Position numbers and translations under genes: made by a program | The notes under the pieces: model-generated | The model's input: only the letters and a program-made list of their open reading frames with translations | Told to the model about the DNA's origin: nothing | Databases searched by the model: none | In this document: piece after piece, positions 21,982 through 34,038 of the stretch | Numbering within the stretch: position 1 is the stretch's first letter | Layout: the number at the start of each line of letters is the position of its first letter | Source: Lantana camara | Lineage: Eukaryota; Streptophyta; Magnoliopsida; Lamiales; Verbenaceae | Length of the DNA stretch: 64,000 nucleotides | Reading direction: 5' to 3' | Assembly: GCA_037501455.1 (NCBI GenBank) | Contig: CM074863.1 | Span: 57,207,501 to 57,271,500, forward strand

Positions 21982-24900
21982 TGTAGCACCCCAAACGGTG
22001 GGGCACCACACCCCCGCACTATGACCCGACACGTATACGAAATGGAAAGTCCGCACACGCGCCAAGTTACAGCAAACGGGTGACAAACAAAAAACCACTC
22101 CTAAGCTAGGCGGTACCTAAACCCTGTACAAGCACAAATATGCAAGACCGGAATGCGGAAGCGATACAAAATATGAATTCTCAAAAACCTTAATCAGCAA
22201 TCATAATTCATATATTTCAAAAGTAACATAACATCAATTAAACGGGTTCAACTGCCCTAGAAACCTGTCCCGATCAAACATATAACCAAAACGGGTTCAA
22301 CTAAACCGAGCACCTGTCCTAACCTGTCCCGAAAATCATACATCCATATCATGAGTACCAACCTGCATAATATATACATATCATATACATAGTTTCCTTC
22401 ACAAATCAAAACAAGGTATATAACAAATCAAATAGACCGACACAGACTCAACAGACCCGACTCAAAGCCGCCTAGCTCAAACCTGCAAGAACTGGAAAGT
22501 GGGAAAGAAGGGGGAGGGTCAGTCTCTAGAAGACTGAGCGAGCAGGAGCGATAAATATATATAAAAACATGCACATGCAAGTCATAAATCCCGAGCAAGG
22601 TTTTATTTAAAGTTAGTTCCCAAAAAGGGCAAGAGAATAACTCAGCAATGCTCGGCCTTTACGACTAATCATATTAAATTCATTAAGTTCATAATTCATA
22701 CATAAACATAAAGGCTCGGCGAGTGAGCGTGCATCATCTCCAACAAAACTCCGACCGTGTACGCCAAATATCATTGATACATTAAATAGGTGATCATGCA
22801 ATATATCATAATACACGCAAATCATATATCATATCCTAAACATATTCGTTTGGGCAATCCGTGTCCCGTCCTTCCCGCACTGTGCCTATCAATCATAAAC
22901 ATAATCATAGTCATAATCATAAAATAAGTTTCAACCTTCTTCCTCCGGGTGGTGGAAGGGTTAGCAAGACCCGTCCACCTCATACATAATGGCTGGTGAG
23001 GTACATGAATCCTCAAAAGCCCGACTAGCGTTTTCTCGTCAAAACTCCTGACGAGATCCGTTTCGACGTAAAATGGTTGGAACTAGTGCACGGGTTCACC
23101 GTCGGCCCTTGCCTCCCCGGCTGACCACGATACACTAAGCTCCGGGGCCCGTGAACATATCATACATACATAATCTCGCCAAAACATTTGATTCATAAGA
23201 AACATAACATATTTCATAATTCATTTGAAAAGTGTTTACTCGATCAATATTTACTCGATGACTCCATTTTGAAAATAACATATATATAGGTATATACATA
23301 AGGTTTTGGCCAAAACTTGTCACAAAAAGGTTGTAGGGTTTAATATATAACTAGAACGAAAACACCCTCACCTGGTACCAGACAAAGCCAACCCAAAAGC
23401 AAATGGTCCACCCCGGAACCTGCACGACCACAAGTCACCACCCCGGGTGCACCTGTACCGACTGATCACAAGAACACAGAACCAAAACTCAGACTCAGAC
23501 TCAGACAACCATATAAAGACGCACGACACATGCTCAAGTACTTAAGAAATGCAATCACATAAGCCAAGTTCATAATCATACTAATTACTTGTAAAATAAA
23601 ATATCGCATAGCTCAACATATTCATAAAGTAGATCAAGAGATGTTCTTATGCACAATTAATTCAAATAAACAAAATGGAAAGGCAATGCATGTCACCTTA
23701 TTTCATATAAATTCATATATCAAATAACCAATTTATATTCGTACGAATACTTATTTCTTACATGCAAAAGTTCCTAATTCAATCATATAAGTTTCATACA
23801 GTTCACATATCGCATAATAGATTTATTTTAAATTAAGTAATTAAACCTAAATTACAAAGTTTCTAATTTAAATCATCCAAGACATACTAATTCAATTCCT
23901 ACTAAATCATAATTTGCATAACAAATTCTTATATCATATAATAAATTCCAATTCAATTCAATTTAAGTGGTTAGACCAATTAAAAAGTTTCTAATTTAAT
24001 CATATAAATCTTATTCAATTAAGATATTGCATACCAGGTTCATATAATGCGTATCTACAAAAGCAATCAAATCAATTCACATACAACATTTCATAAAATT
24101 GCACGTATTTCAAAGCCAACTAAATCATATCATAGCATGCTATAAATTTTATTTAATTAAATCAAACAAACTCATATATCACATTTCATACAATTTCACA
24201 TAATATATGGCCAATTAATTCATATAACATGTTACGATTTCCATTTAGATTCACGAAGTCATTTATCAATTTCCAACTATATCAACAATTCAAGCATATG
24301 GCCATTAATTCGCATTAAAACAATTAAATCAAATAAGTCCCAAATACACAAATAAATTCGTAACAAATAAACCGAGTGTCCGATTGACGAACGGGAAGTG
24401 GCGTTGGACTCACCACAACGAGGCGGACAAACTGTCCGAAGCCCGTCGGATCGCCGCCACCGGAGCCGCCGGAACAGTGGCGGGCCGCCGCTCGGCCGCC
24501 ACCGGAGCATGCCGGAAAAATCCCCAAAATTCACTCGTGCGAGGATTCGTCGTGCTCAATCCAAATCCTCGATCAAATTCTGCAAATTCCAACCCAAACT
24601 CCTCCAATTCCAGTTTCAATAATACGAAGGCCTAAAAACTTCAAACTTCAATTACTTCCAAACCGGTGAACGAAAATCGAATCCGAAAGAGGCATTGGCT
24701 TACCCGTGATGTGCTCTTTGAAACCCCTATGCTTTTCGCCGGAAAAAGTCACCGGAGATGGCCGCCGCCGCTAAGCACCATCGCGCCACCACTGCTGCTC
24801 TGCCGCCGCCGCTCCGACGAAATTCAGGTGGCGGGACTGACCTCAAACAACTTAGCTCGTCGTCCTGAGTCTTTCCCCTCAAGCCCCGTCGTCGGACAAC

Positions 24901-25636
24901 GATCGGAGCACCAAACCCGCCACCAAACACCGCCGCACTGCAACTCGCCGGAACCGCCACCTGCGGTGGTTTTTGCGTCGAACCGAGGCCGTAAACGTCA
25001 CCAGCGGGTCGGAAAACATGGGGGTAGGGTGGTGTTGGCCGGCGAAGCTCGCCGGATTGTCGCGGGCGATGAGGTGGCGCAACCCGCCACCTTCGGACCA
25101 CCACTGCGCCGCCGTCAACCATTCTCAGGCCACGAAACTGGTATCATCGTGTCGGGCTCGTCGAGCTCGGCGAAATGGACTATTGGTTCGTCAAATTCCG
25201 TCGAGTATAGGCCGAGTTTGGAGTTGAGCGTGTTTTTACACCATGAGTGTGTGTGTAACGTTGAAGCGGGAGAGAGGAGAGAGCAGGCTGAGGTCTGCTG
25301 CGTTTGGCACAAATTACGAGGATCCGGGGTATTATATCTCGGCTCCTCGTACACGAAAACGATCGGAAGAAGGGGTTAACGAAGTCAGAATGGGGCAAAC
25401 TTAGAGTCTACGGACTCGTCTCGATGCCCCGAACGCAAAAGAGGGTCAAAGAGGTCGAACTCTCGACCGAACGAGAGATGACCGAATAACCCCCTAAAAA
25501 GAGAAAATTACAAACAGGCCCCTAAACTCTAAAAGAGTTCTAAATAGGGCCAGGCAAAACACAAAATAATATAATTAGACATATAATAAAGTTGGAACGT
25601 GGCGTACCTTATACGTTGGACGAGCGGGGTGTTACA
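21982..25636 (-). repeat. LARD2 5' LTR
   Basis: Near-identical copy of 15986-19637, with scattered single-base differences (for example in the GC-rich leader around 24840-24960). It carries the same putative splice signals and GC-rich leader, with the antisense 237-codon frame at 24666-25379. Confidence 0.9.
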
Positions 25637-25641
25637 CAAGG

Positions 25642-26449
25642 GAACCGTTCGGTTGAAGATTATATTTTGGAATTTGAGAGACTTGCACCGTATGCTCTAC
25701 ACATCACGAATGATGATACCCAGAAGGCTCGTAACTTTATTCATGGATTAAGATATGAGATCCAGAATGCTCTTAAGGCTGCTACCGTGGATACATGGGA
25801 AAAGGCTACGAGGAAGGCGATCAAAGTGGAAGCTAACAACACAAGATTGAGACCGACTTACTCTTCGGGCCAAGGTTCGAGCTCTAATTTAGGGAAGAGG
25901 CCTACATCCTATAGTGGGCCTCCGGTCTTCAAACCCCAAGGTCCTACTACTTCAGTCAAGAAAGCTCGACCTCCGGTACCGGTGGCACCAACTCTACCTG
26001 CCCCGATTCAATGTAGTTATTGCAAGGGTCCCAATCACACCGAGGAGAATTGCCGGAAGAAATTGAGAAGATCTTATAAGTGTGGAGAGCCCGATCATTT
26101 GATTAGTACTTGTCCTCAAGCGAGAGCACCTCAGCCTCGAGCTCCTCAGCCGTTGAATGTGATGCCTCCAAGAGCATCGATCCAAGCGAGAGCCTATGCT
26201 TTGGAGGGCGAGGAAGAGAATGTAGAGGTGGATGCCAATGCCTTTGTTGAAGGTACTATCCACATTCATGGCATTCCATTGCATGCATTGTTTGATCCGG
26301 GAGCAACGCATTCATTTATTGCTTCCCGACTTATTTCTACTCTTCCTTTGCCTGTTGCTTGCCTAGATGATTCCTTTATTGTTTCTTCTCCCCTTGGTGC
26401 TACTTTGGCTACGAATTGTGTTTACCGTGGTTGTCCGGTGGTTGTGTAA
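25642..26449 (+). pseudogene. Tekay-like gag C-terminus and protease
   Basis: Continues gag in phase (NRSVEDYILEFERLAPYA), then a nucleocapsid region with two CCHC zinc knuckles at about 26011-26110. The first is complete (CSYCKGPNHTEENC); the second has lost its first cysteine (SYKCGEPDHLISTC). The aspartic protease follows, with LFDPGATHSFI at about 26288-26320; the catalytic D-S/T-G is here D-P-G (26294-26302), so the copy could not mature its polyprotein. TAA at 26447-26449 ends this segment; the frame continues without a shift. Confidence 0.9.
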
Positions 26450-27964
26450 GATCAAGAGTATTCGGCAGATTTGATCAAGATGCCTATCAAGAAGTATGGG
26501 GTGATTCTGGGAATGGACTGGTTGTACCGTTACCGAGCCATGATGGATTGTTTTGCCAAGAGAGTGACTTTGGGTTCTACGGTCTTTGCGGGTCAGAGGT
26601 TGAAGACCTGCCCATTTATTTCCTTCATGGAAGCAAGTAGATTGTTCCGGGACGGTGCGACGGGCTATGTGGCCTACCTTTTGAATAAGCCAAAGGATCA
26701 GGCCAAGCTCGAAGAGACGGAGATCGTGAAGGAATTCCCCGATGTGTTTCCGGAGAATTTGGGATCTTTACCTCCGGATCGGGACGTCGAGTTCATAATA
26801 GATCTCTATCCCGGAGCAGAACCGTATGCGAAATCTCCCTATAGGATGGCTCCAGCCGAGTTGAAGGAGTTGAAGACGCAATTGGATGAGCTCTTAGAGT
26901 GTGGTTACATTCGCCCGAGCACTTCTCAGTGGGGTGCTCCGGTCCTGTTTGTAAAGAAGAAAGACGGGACTTTGCCAATGTGTATTGACTACCGTGAGCT
27001 GAACCGGTTAACGGTTAAGAACAAATACCTGCTCCCTCACATTGAAGAGTTGTTCGATCTCCTGCAAGGCTCGAGTGTTTATTCCAAGTTGGATTTAAGG
27101 CAAGGGTATTACCAATTGCGTATCCGGGAGGGAGATATACCGAAGACGGGTTTCAACACGAGATATGGGCATTTCGAGTTTGTGGTCATGCCTTTTGGTC
27201 TTAACAATGCCCCAGCCACGTTTATGGATATGATGCACCGAATATTCCGGCCTTACCTCGATAAATTCGTGGTCATCTTTATAGATGATATTCTGGTGTA
27301 TTCGAGGACCGAGGAAGTGCACGAGTGGCATTTGAGTATTGTCTTGTCTACACTACGAGAGCACAGATTGTTCGCCAAGTTCAGTAAGTGCGAGTTCTGG
27401 TTGGATCGAGTTTCCTTTTTGGGTCACTTCATTTCAGGGAATGGTATAGAAGTGGATCCGGAAAAGGTTGAAACGGTTATGCTTTGAAAGCAACCTAAGA
27501 ATGCTTGGGAAGTGAGAAGTTTTCTCGGGTTGGCAGGGTATTATAGGCGCTTTGTGCATGATTTCTCGAAGATTGCCTCCCCGTTGACCCGGTTAACTAA
27601 GAAAGAGATGAAGTTCGAGTGGAATGAGGCGTGTGAGAAGAGTTTCCAAACTCTTAAGGAGAGATTGACTACTGCACCGGTTTTAACCCTACCCGAGGGT
27701 TCGGAAGGCTACTCAGTCTACACTGATGCTTCGAAGGAAGGTCTCGGTTGTGTGTTAATGCAGAATGGTAAGGTTGTAACCTACGCCTCAAGGAAGTTAA
27801 AGGATCATGAGAAACACTATCCCACTCATGACTTGGAACTCGCGGCAGTGGTGTTTGCCTTGATGAAATGGAGATATTACCTTTATGGTGTTACTTTTGA
27901 AGTGTTCACCGACCACCAGAGTCTTAAGTATCTGTTTACCCAGAAGGATTTGAACGTAAGATAG
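26450..27964 (+). pseudogene. Tekay-like reverse transcriptase and RNase H
   Basis: In phase with the upstream segment. Recognisable in order: end of protease (ILGMDWL), RT with [46 protein letters not shown] and the catalytic [11 protein letters not shown] at about 27276-27305, then the connection [11 protein letters not shown] and RNase H with [27 protein letters not shown] and [10 protein letters not shown]. These copy element RNA into cDNA. A TGA at 27485-27487 lies between RT and RNase H, and TAG at 27962-27964 ends this part. All are single-base decay; no frameshift is seen. Confidence 0.93.
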
Positions 27965-29614
27965 AGGAGATGGATGGAGACACTTGAGGATTATGATTGT
28001 AAGATTCAGTACCATCCGGGTAAAGCCAATGTGGTGGCGGATGCTTTGAGTAGGAAAGCGAGTGTTTCAGGTTTGGAAGCAGGTTCTAGTAGACAGGGTT
28101 CGGTGGTTCTGGTTTCAGAGGCTCGTTTGGCTAATATTTCGGTTCAACCGGTTTTGAAGCAGAGATTGATAGAAGCTCAATATGTGGATCCCGAGATTCA
28201 GAAATTGATAACTAAGTCAAGGATTGATCCTGAAACCAAGTTTGGATTTGATGATTCAGGGTTGTTCAGGTTTAAGGCTCGGGTGTGTGTTCCGGAAGAT
28301 CTTAAGCAGTTGGTACTTGATGAAGCCCACAAGTCAGTGTATGCAGTACATCCCGGTACCACCAAAATGTACAAGGATCTAAGGACTTTATATTGGTGGA
28401 ACGGCATGAAGAGAGACGTTGCTAACTATGTTAGAAGATGTCAAACATGCCAAGTGGTGAAAGCAGAACACCAGAAACCGGGAGGAACTCTCCAACCACT
28501 TCCAATACCCGAGTGGAAGTGGGAGCAAGTGACCATGGACTTCGTGTCCAGCTTGCCAAGGACCAAAGGAGGTTCCGATGGAATTTGGGTGATTATTGAT
28601 CGGTTGACGAAGTCGGCGCATTTTCTTAAGGTGAAGATGTCCGATAAGGTTCCTAAGTTGGCCCGGTTATATCGGAAGGAGATTGTTAGATTGCATGGTA
28701 CTCCGGTCAGCATTGTTTCAGATAGAGATCCTAGGTTCACATCCAGTTTTTGGCAGGAATTACAGAAGTGTTTGGCGACGAAGCTCCACTTTAGTACTGC
28801 GTTCCACCCACAGACGGATGGCCAGTCTGAGAGGCTAATAAGGTATCTCGAGGACATGCTTCGTGCTTGTGCCTTAGATTATCAAGATTCGTGGGATGAG
28901 CAGTTGGATTTGATTGAGTATGCCTACAATAACAGCTTCCAGTCTTCTATCGGGATGGCACCGTATGAGGCTCTATATGGAAGGAAGTGCCGATCCCCTC
29001 TCTTTTGGGATATTGACGAGTGAAGATGGACCAAAGATGGAAAGCTCGAGAGAGCTAAGAAGCCTAAGGAAATTGAGGATACCATTGAGAGGGTGAAAGT
29101 GATTAAACAGAGGTTGAAAGCAGTACAAGACCGGAAGAAAAGCTATGCAGATAGGAGAAGACGACCCTTAGAGTTTGAGAAAGGAGATAAGGTCTTTTTA
29201 AAGGCATCTCCTAGAAAAGGGTATGCTCGGATTGGTAAAGGTGGGACGCTTAACCCTCGCTACTTAGGCCCCTTTGAGATCCTTGATCGAGTTGGGGAAG
29301 TAGCCTACAGACTTGATTTACCACCGAGTTTGACCGGGATTCACAATGTGTTTCATGTCTCGCAGCTTCGGAAGCATTATCCCGATGAGTCTTCTATTCT
29401 TCCAGTTGAGAAAGTTCAGTTAGAGCCGGATTTGACTTTTAAGAAGTATCCAGTTCAGGTGTTGGATCGGAAGATGCAAGAGTTGAGGAATAGACAGATC
29501 CCTCTTGTGAAAGTCTTGTGGCGTGATCAGCAATCCGAGGAAGCCACTTGGGAGACTGAGGATAAGATGAAGCAGTTGTATCCGGATCTTTTCAAGACCT
29601 CGCCTCGGACCTGA
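27965..29614 (+). pseudogene. Tekay-like integrase with C-terminal chromodomain
   Basis: Starts in the RNase H tail ([13 protein letters not shown]), then the HHCC zinc domain (AHKSVYAVHPG...CQTC, cysteines at 28439-28450), the catalytic core with TMDFV (Asp at 28538), VSDRDPRF (Asp near 28720) and DGQSERL (Glu at 28828), the GPFEIL module and a chromodomain at about 29455-29605 (VKVLWRD, EEATWE, LYPDLF). The chromodomain targets integration to heterochromatin in chromoviruses. TGA at 29021-29023 interrupts the frame after the core. The final stop is 29612-29614. Confidence 0.93.
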
Positions 29615-29621
29615 GGACAGG

Positions 29622-29642
29622 TCCTTTTGAAGGAGGGAGGTT
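29622..29642 (+). other. Polypurine tract of Tekay-like element
   Basis: A ttgaaggagggagg run sits directly before the 3' LTR start at 29643. The preceding bases from about 29609 are shared with the corresponding end of LARD2 (minus strand, about 19670-19640). Confidence 0.85.
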
Positions 29643-29926
29643 TGTAACATCCCGACTGATCAGACTTTTCAGGTAACCTCTTATGTGCGCTATTTAATTA
29701 TTATTTTAAGTGATTATGTGATATTTAATTGCTAATGTGGATTAATTGAAGTTATTTGAACTCAATTGTGTTGGTATGAATTTGTTTAATTTGATCGTTT
29801 AACTTTCCTTCATTTTGTATTTTGCTCGTTTTAGATTCGTATTTAAATTCTGATTTTTGTGAATTCATGATATGTGTTAATTATATGCTTTATGGACTCG
29901 GTTATGTGCTCTTTATATGTTTTGGT

Positions 29927-32900
29927 TGTGACGCCCCGTATTCTCGAAGGGCGTCCTGACGACATTAACAAGTAAGTCTCTACACTTGTGTGTGTTTAAT
30001 TTAAGAGTTCTTGAATTATATGATTTAATGCAAATCCAATTTAATATGTGTTCATTCGAATTATTCTAAGATTAATTGCCAACTTGATTAATTACAAGTA
30101 TATTTAACCATAACTATCTAATTTGATTTAATTCAAATTTATTCCATGAAATAATTGTCAAGTTGATTTTAAATCCATCATGTTACTTAACTTGTTTAAT
30201 TTCGGTTTACTTGAATTACTTGAGATTAATTGTCAATCATGTGTTTACGAAATGTCGTTAAATTGTACGAAAGATTTCTAAAATTAAATTGAATTAAACT
30301 CTAATTGGTAAATCTATCTCTTTCATTTTAATTTGTAAAATTAATTCAGAGCTTGAATGTTTATTCGTAACTTTACCAATTTTATTTACGATTATTTGTA
30401 CACGCTATTACTTGCTACGCGATAAGGATACCCGGTTGTATATAGCTTGTGCACAAGACACATTTCTCCCAATCCCTTTTTCTCTCTCTCTCTCTCCTCT
30501 CCCACTTTCTCTCTCCCGCGGGTTACTATCGCGGCTTCAGTTACGAGCCCATAACTCGATCGTTTCTCGATGGAATTCAACAAACGAATAGTCCATTTCG
30601 ATTATCTCGGCGAGACCGACGTAAGAGTACCAATTTCACGGCCTAACGACGAACGGTGGCAGAGTTATGGCCGGATTTCAGTAGCAGCGGCGGAGCTGTC
30701 AGACCGCCGCCACTTCGCCGGCGTTTCGCGGCGTTTTCCGGCCACCTCCTTGTTACACGCGCCGGAGACCCAGAGAGTAGACTTCCCGGCGCAGCGGTTG
30801 ACGTCGACGGCGAGGCCATCGGAGCAGAGATGGCTCCGCACGCACCTCCCAAAGCTCGCGGCGGCGGCGCGAGTTACTGTAGCAGCGGCGGCAGAAACTT
30901 CGGCGGCCAACGGGGGCCTTTTCCGGCCATCTTTTGGTCTCGGGCTCTTCACGAAAGTTGTTCGGAACGACGAGAACTAGTGACCTGTGATCAGGCGACT
31001 CCAGATTCGGTGGTTTGGCGGCGGATCGGCGGCGGCAAAGTGGCGGTGCAACGGTGGCACTAGCTCCGAGGATTTTTCTGGAAAGCTACCTTAGGGCTTT
31101 CGAAGAGCTCGTCATGGGTAAGATAATACCTCTTTCGGATCACATTTTGGTTCACCGGTTTGGAAGTAATTTGAGTTTGAAGATTTAGGGTTTTCGTGTT
31201 CTTAGATTTCAGATCTAGGACAATCGGCTTGGAATTTCCAGAAATTGATCGAGGATTCGGAACGGGCACGAAGACTTCATTCGGGATTGATTTTTCGGGA
31301 TTTTTCCGGCGACTTTTGACGGCGGTCCGGTGGCGGCCCGGCGACTTTCCGGCGGCTCCGGTGGCGGCACTCCTGCGAATTTCGGACAGAATGTTCGTCT
31401 CGTTGTGGTGAGTTCAACGCCACTTTCCGTTCGTTAATCGGACACTCGATCTATTTATTACGAATTATTTTGCGTAATTGTGATTATTTGAATTAATTGT
31501 TTTAAGTGCAAATAAATTGGTTATTGTTGGTTTGTTGATCGAGATGTATTCCAATCGTATATGAAAACATGTGTTGAATGGATTGTGATATGTATGAATG
31601 TTTCGATTTACAATTTGAATCCCGATGTGATGAATTTACGCTATTTGTTAAGTACGAAGGGGTGTTAGTGTAATATCTAGAAACTAATCTTTTATGTGAC
31701 TAAATGAACTTGAATGATATTTTAGAAGAACGAACATGTTGTGATTTCTCTATATGAATTTGAGACGTTCTCAATCTTATGTTTATTGTAAATTGTGTTT
31801 CAAATATAAAATTTAGATACATGAAAGATGCTTGAACAACTTGAGACTTGATGCATGATAGGAGTTAGAATTGTAATATCTTGATTTACTCTTACTACTT
31901 GAAAATGGTATATTATGAATTATGATAAATTGATAATTGTCATCCCTTGTAAATAATTAATTCCTAGTTGAATAATTGTATAAACACTTTAAATGAACAA
32001 TTATGCTTAGTAATCAACTAAGGGGATGTATGTGTAATAATTCTAAACTTTTATAAATAACTTAGGGGATGTAAGTGTAATATTTATGCAACTATGTATG
32101 TGACTTGAGCTTGTGTACCAAACATGTTGTGAAGTTGTAAAGTATGATCTTAAGTGAATTAAATGCACTCTTTATTTGTATCAAGTATGCCATCTACGTA
32201 CGACAACCTTGTATGCTTCTATGATCAAGATGCTCTTACTTATGCACTTTATAACTCGTCATGAACTTGATGCTTAATTTTAATATTATAATTGAACCCT
32301 GTGACATTGGATAATTTAATATGCATTTTGTGAATACATTGACTTCCTAAATTGATCTTGCATCTTTGGATATGGAATTACGTGTCGGTTACTTGTAAAT
32401 ATGACCTTGTTGAGCATTGATATGCCTTGAATGACCACGACACCTCATCCAAGCACAACATGAACACTTATGCATAACCACGATCATGTTGAGCAACGCC
32501 GTGCGTCTTGTTTGGTTCATATAGAGTCTAAGTCTGGGTTCTGTATGTCTTGTCACAGAGTTTGGTGGTGTCGGTGGGCCCGAGGTTTAGAGTGTTTGGC
32601 CCTTCACACTCTCAGACTCTACTTTCACGAGGTGAGGTTTAGGATTTTGTATAGTTACGTGACCTATGGCCTTTACATGTTGATTTCTACCCTTGCATGC
32701 GAGTATACTCTATTATAGATATGTATGTGTTGAATATGATATGTTGATGATCTTGTGTGAGTCCTGCGTGGATGGAGGTCATGAGGCTTAAAGTTCCATC
32801 GCGTAGGAAGGGTGTAAATATAAAACCAGTTTTCGAGGCATATGTAAGCTATTTTGGAAAACAGTTGTGTTCTAATTATGTAGCGAGATTGCCATGAAAG

Positions 32901-34038
32901 ATTGGCGTATGTGATCCATCGTGATCTGTTCTGTTGTGATCCATTGTGATCTGTGTGTGGATCGATCCTGGTGAGCTGCGGAATGGGTACCCCCGGGACG
33001 GTTAGGGCCGTCGGGGCATTTATCCTTTGCGTAGTTCCATTTGAGATATCATTGTGCGACCTTAGGGTGATGAGGGAGGCGTGGTATCTTGAGCCTTCGG
33101 CTAAGGCCGGGGAGGACTCTTGTGGGTTCGCAACCCTTTGAGGGTGAGTCTATTTTAGACGGTTTATTCTCGATGGTATGGGGACGGTACATCTCCTCCA
33201 TCATTGGTGTAGAGGTTGGATTGATTTTGATTTATGTTATGAGGAGTTGAGGTTGGAAGCTCGTACTCGCCGAGCAGTTGATTATGTTATGTTATGGAAT
33301 TATGAATCGGGATAGAGTCTTTCTGGAAAATGATTTCCAAACTTATATCTATATCTTATTTGGGTTCTTTCAAAATGTTTTGGTATGTAACACCTACTCC
33401 CGGTTCATGAGTCCATCCTTTTTATTCTGTGCTATGCTCCTTATATATATATTGTGGGTGTGCGTTAGCCCCCTCACTCGGTCAAGTTGACTGACCCCTC
33501 ATTTACACTTTTAGTTGCAGGATTGTTGGCGTTTGCTAGGCGGAAGTGAGTCCTTTGAGTTGCACTTCATCGGTCTAGTCTTTCTATTTGCATTTGTCTT
33601 TTCATACACTTTACTTATGCTTTGACTTGTAGACTTGAGATTATACTTTACTATTCAGTAGCCCTGCGTGGCACTCTCATTCGGCCCTTGTGGCACTTGA
33701 TGATTATTACTTTATGTTGATATTCGGGACTAGGGATTTATGGTAGTTGAACCCGTCACTTGTTATGTTTGTTGATCTATTATTCGGGATTAGGTATCTA
33801 TGCTAGTTGAACCCGTCACCTGCTTTGTATGTTTTGTTTTAAATGCTTCCGCTATCTATTGTTGTCGGTTTTAATTGCTCCGCACTCTGAGTTTTGGTCA
33901 AGTTAGATCCGCCTAGCCTAGTGTGTGAGTTGGTCTCCCGTTCGCTCTGATTCGGATTCGGGCATGGACTTTCATTTCATCTTCCGGGTCTGGGTCATAG
34001 TGCGGGGGATGTGGCACTTCTCCGTTTGGGGTGTTACA
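29927..34038 (+). mobile_element. Solo long LTR (4.1 kb) of another Tekay-like family
   Basis: Ends tgtgacgccccg and ggggtgttaca, target duplication ttggt (29922-29926, 34039-34043). No primer site, polypurine tract or coding region. It contains a CT-rich stretch (30475-30515) and a GC-rich leader (about 30540-31410) with ccggcggc motifs, donor-like sites near 31115 (GTAAGA) and 31410 (GTGAGT), a putative exon at 32559-32631, a hairpin at 33479-33493 and an acceptor at 33520 followed by gctaggcgg. Parts of the leader are recognisably similar to LARD2 LTRs, so the two families are related. The open frames 30570-30980 and 30656-31063 are not credible genes. Confidence 0.9.
32559..32631 (+). other. 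Putative LTR internal exon (solo LTR 29927-34038)
   Basis: Preceded by gagtctaag and the acceptor TTGTCACAG, followed by CACGAG|GTGAGG; 73 nt. Same plan as in the other LTR families. Confidence 0.45.

Larger units (their letters stand above)
15986..25636 (-). mobile_element. LARD2: non-autonomous long-LTR element in Tekay gag
   Basis: Target duplication caagg (15981-15985, 25637-25641). LTRs 15986-19637 and 21982-25636 are nearly identical (3652 and 3655 bp), so this is the youngest large insertion that can be dated by LTR comparison. The interior (19638-21981) is 2344 bp and has no protein motif. Primer site and polypurine tract are present, so it was mobile with helper proteins. Next to the polypurine tract it shares about 30 bases with the 3' end of the Tekay pol gene (29609-29640), which points to the Tekay family as helper. 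Confidence 0.93.
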
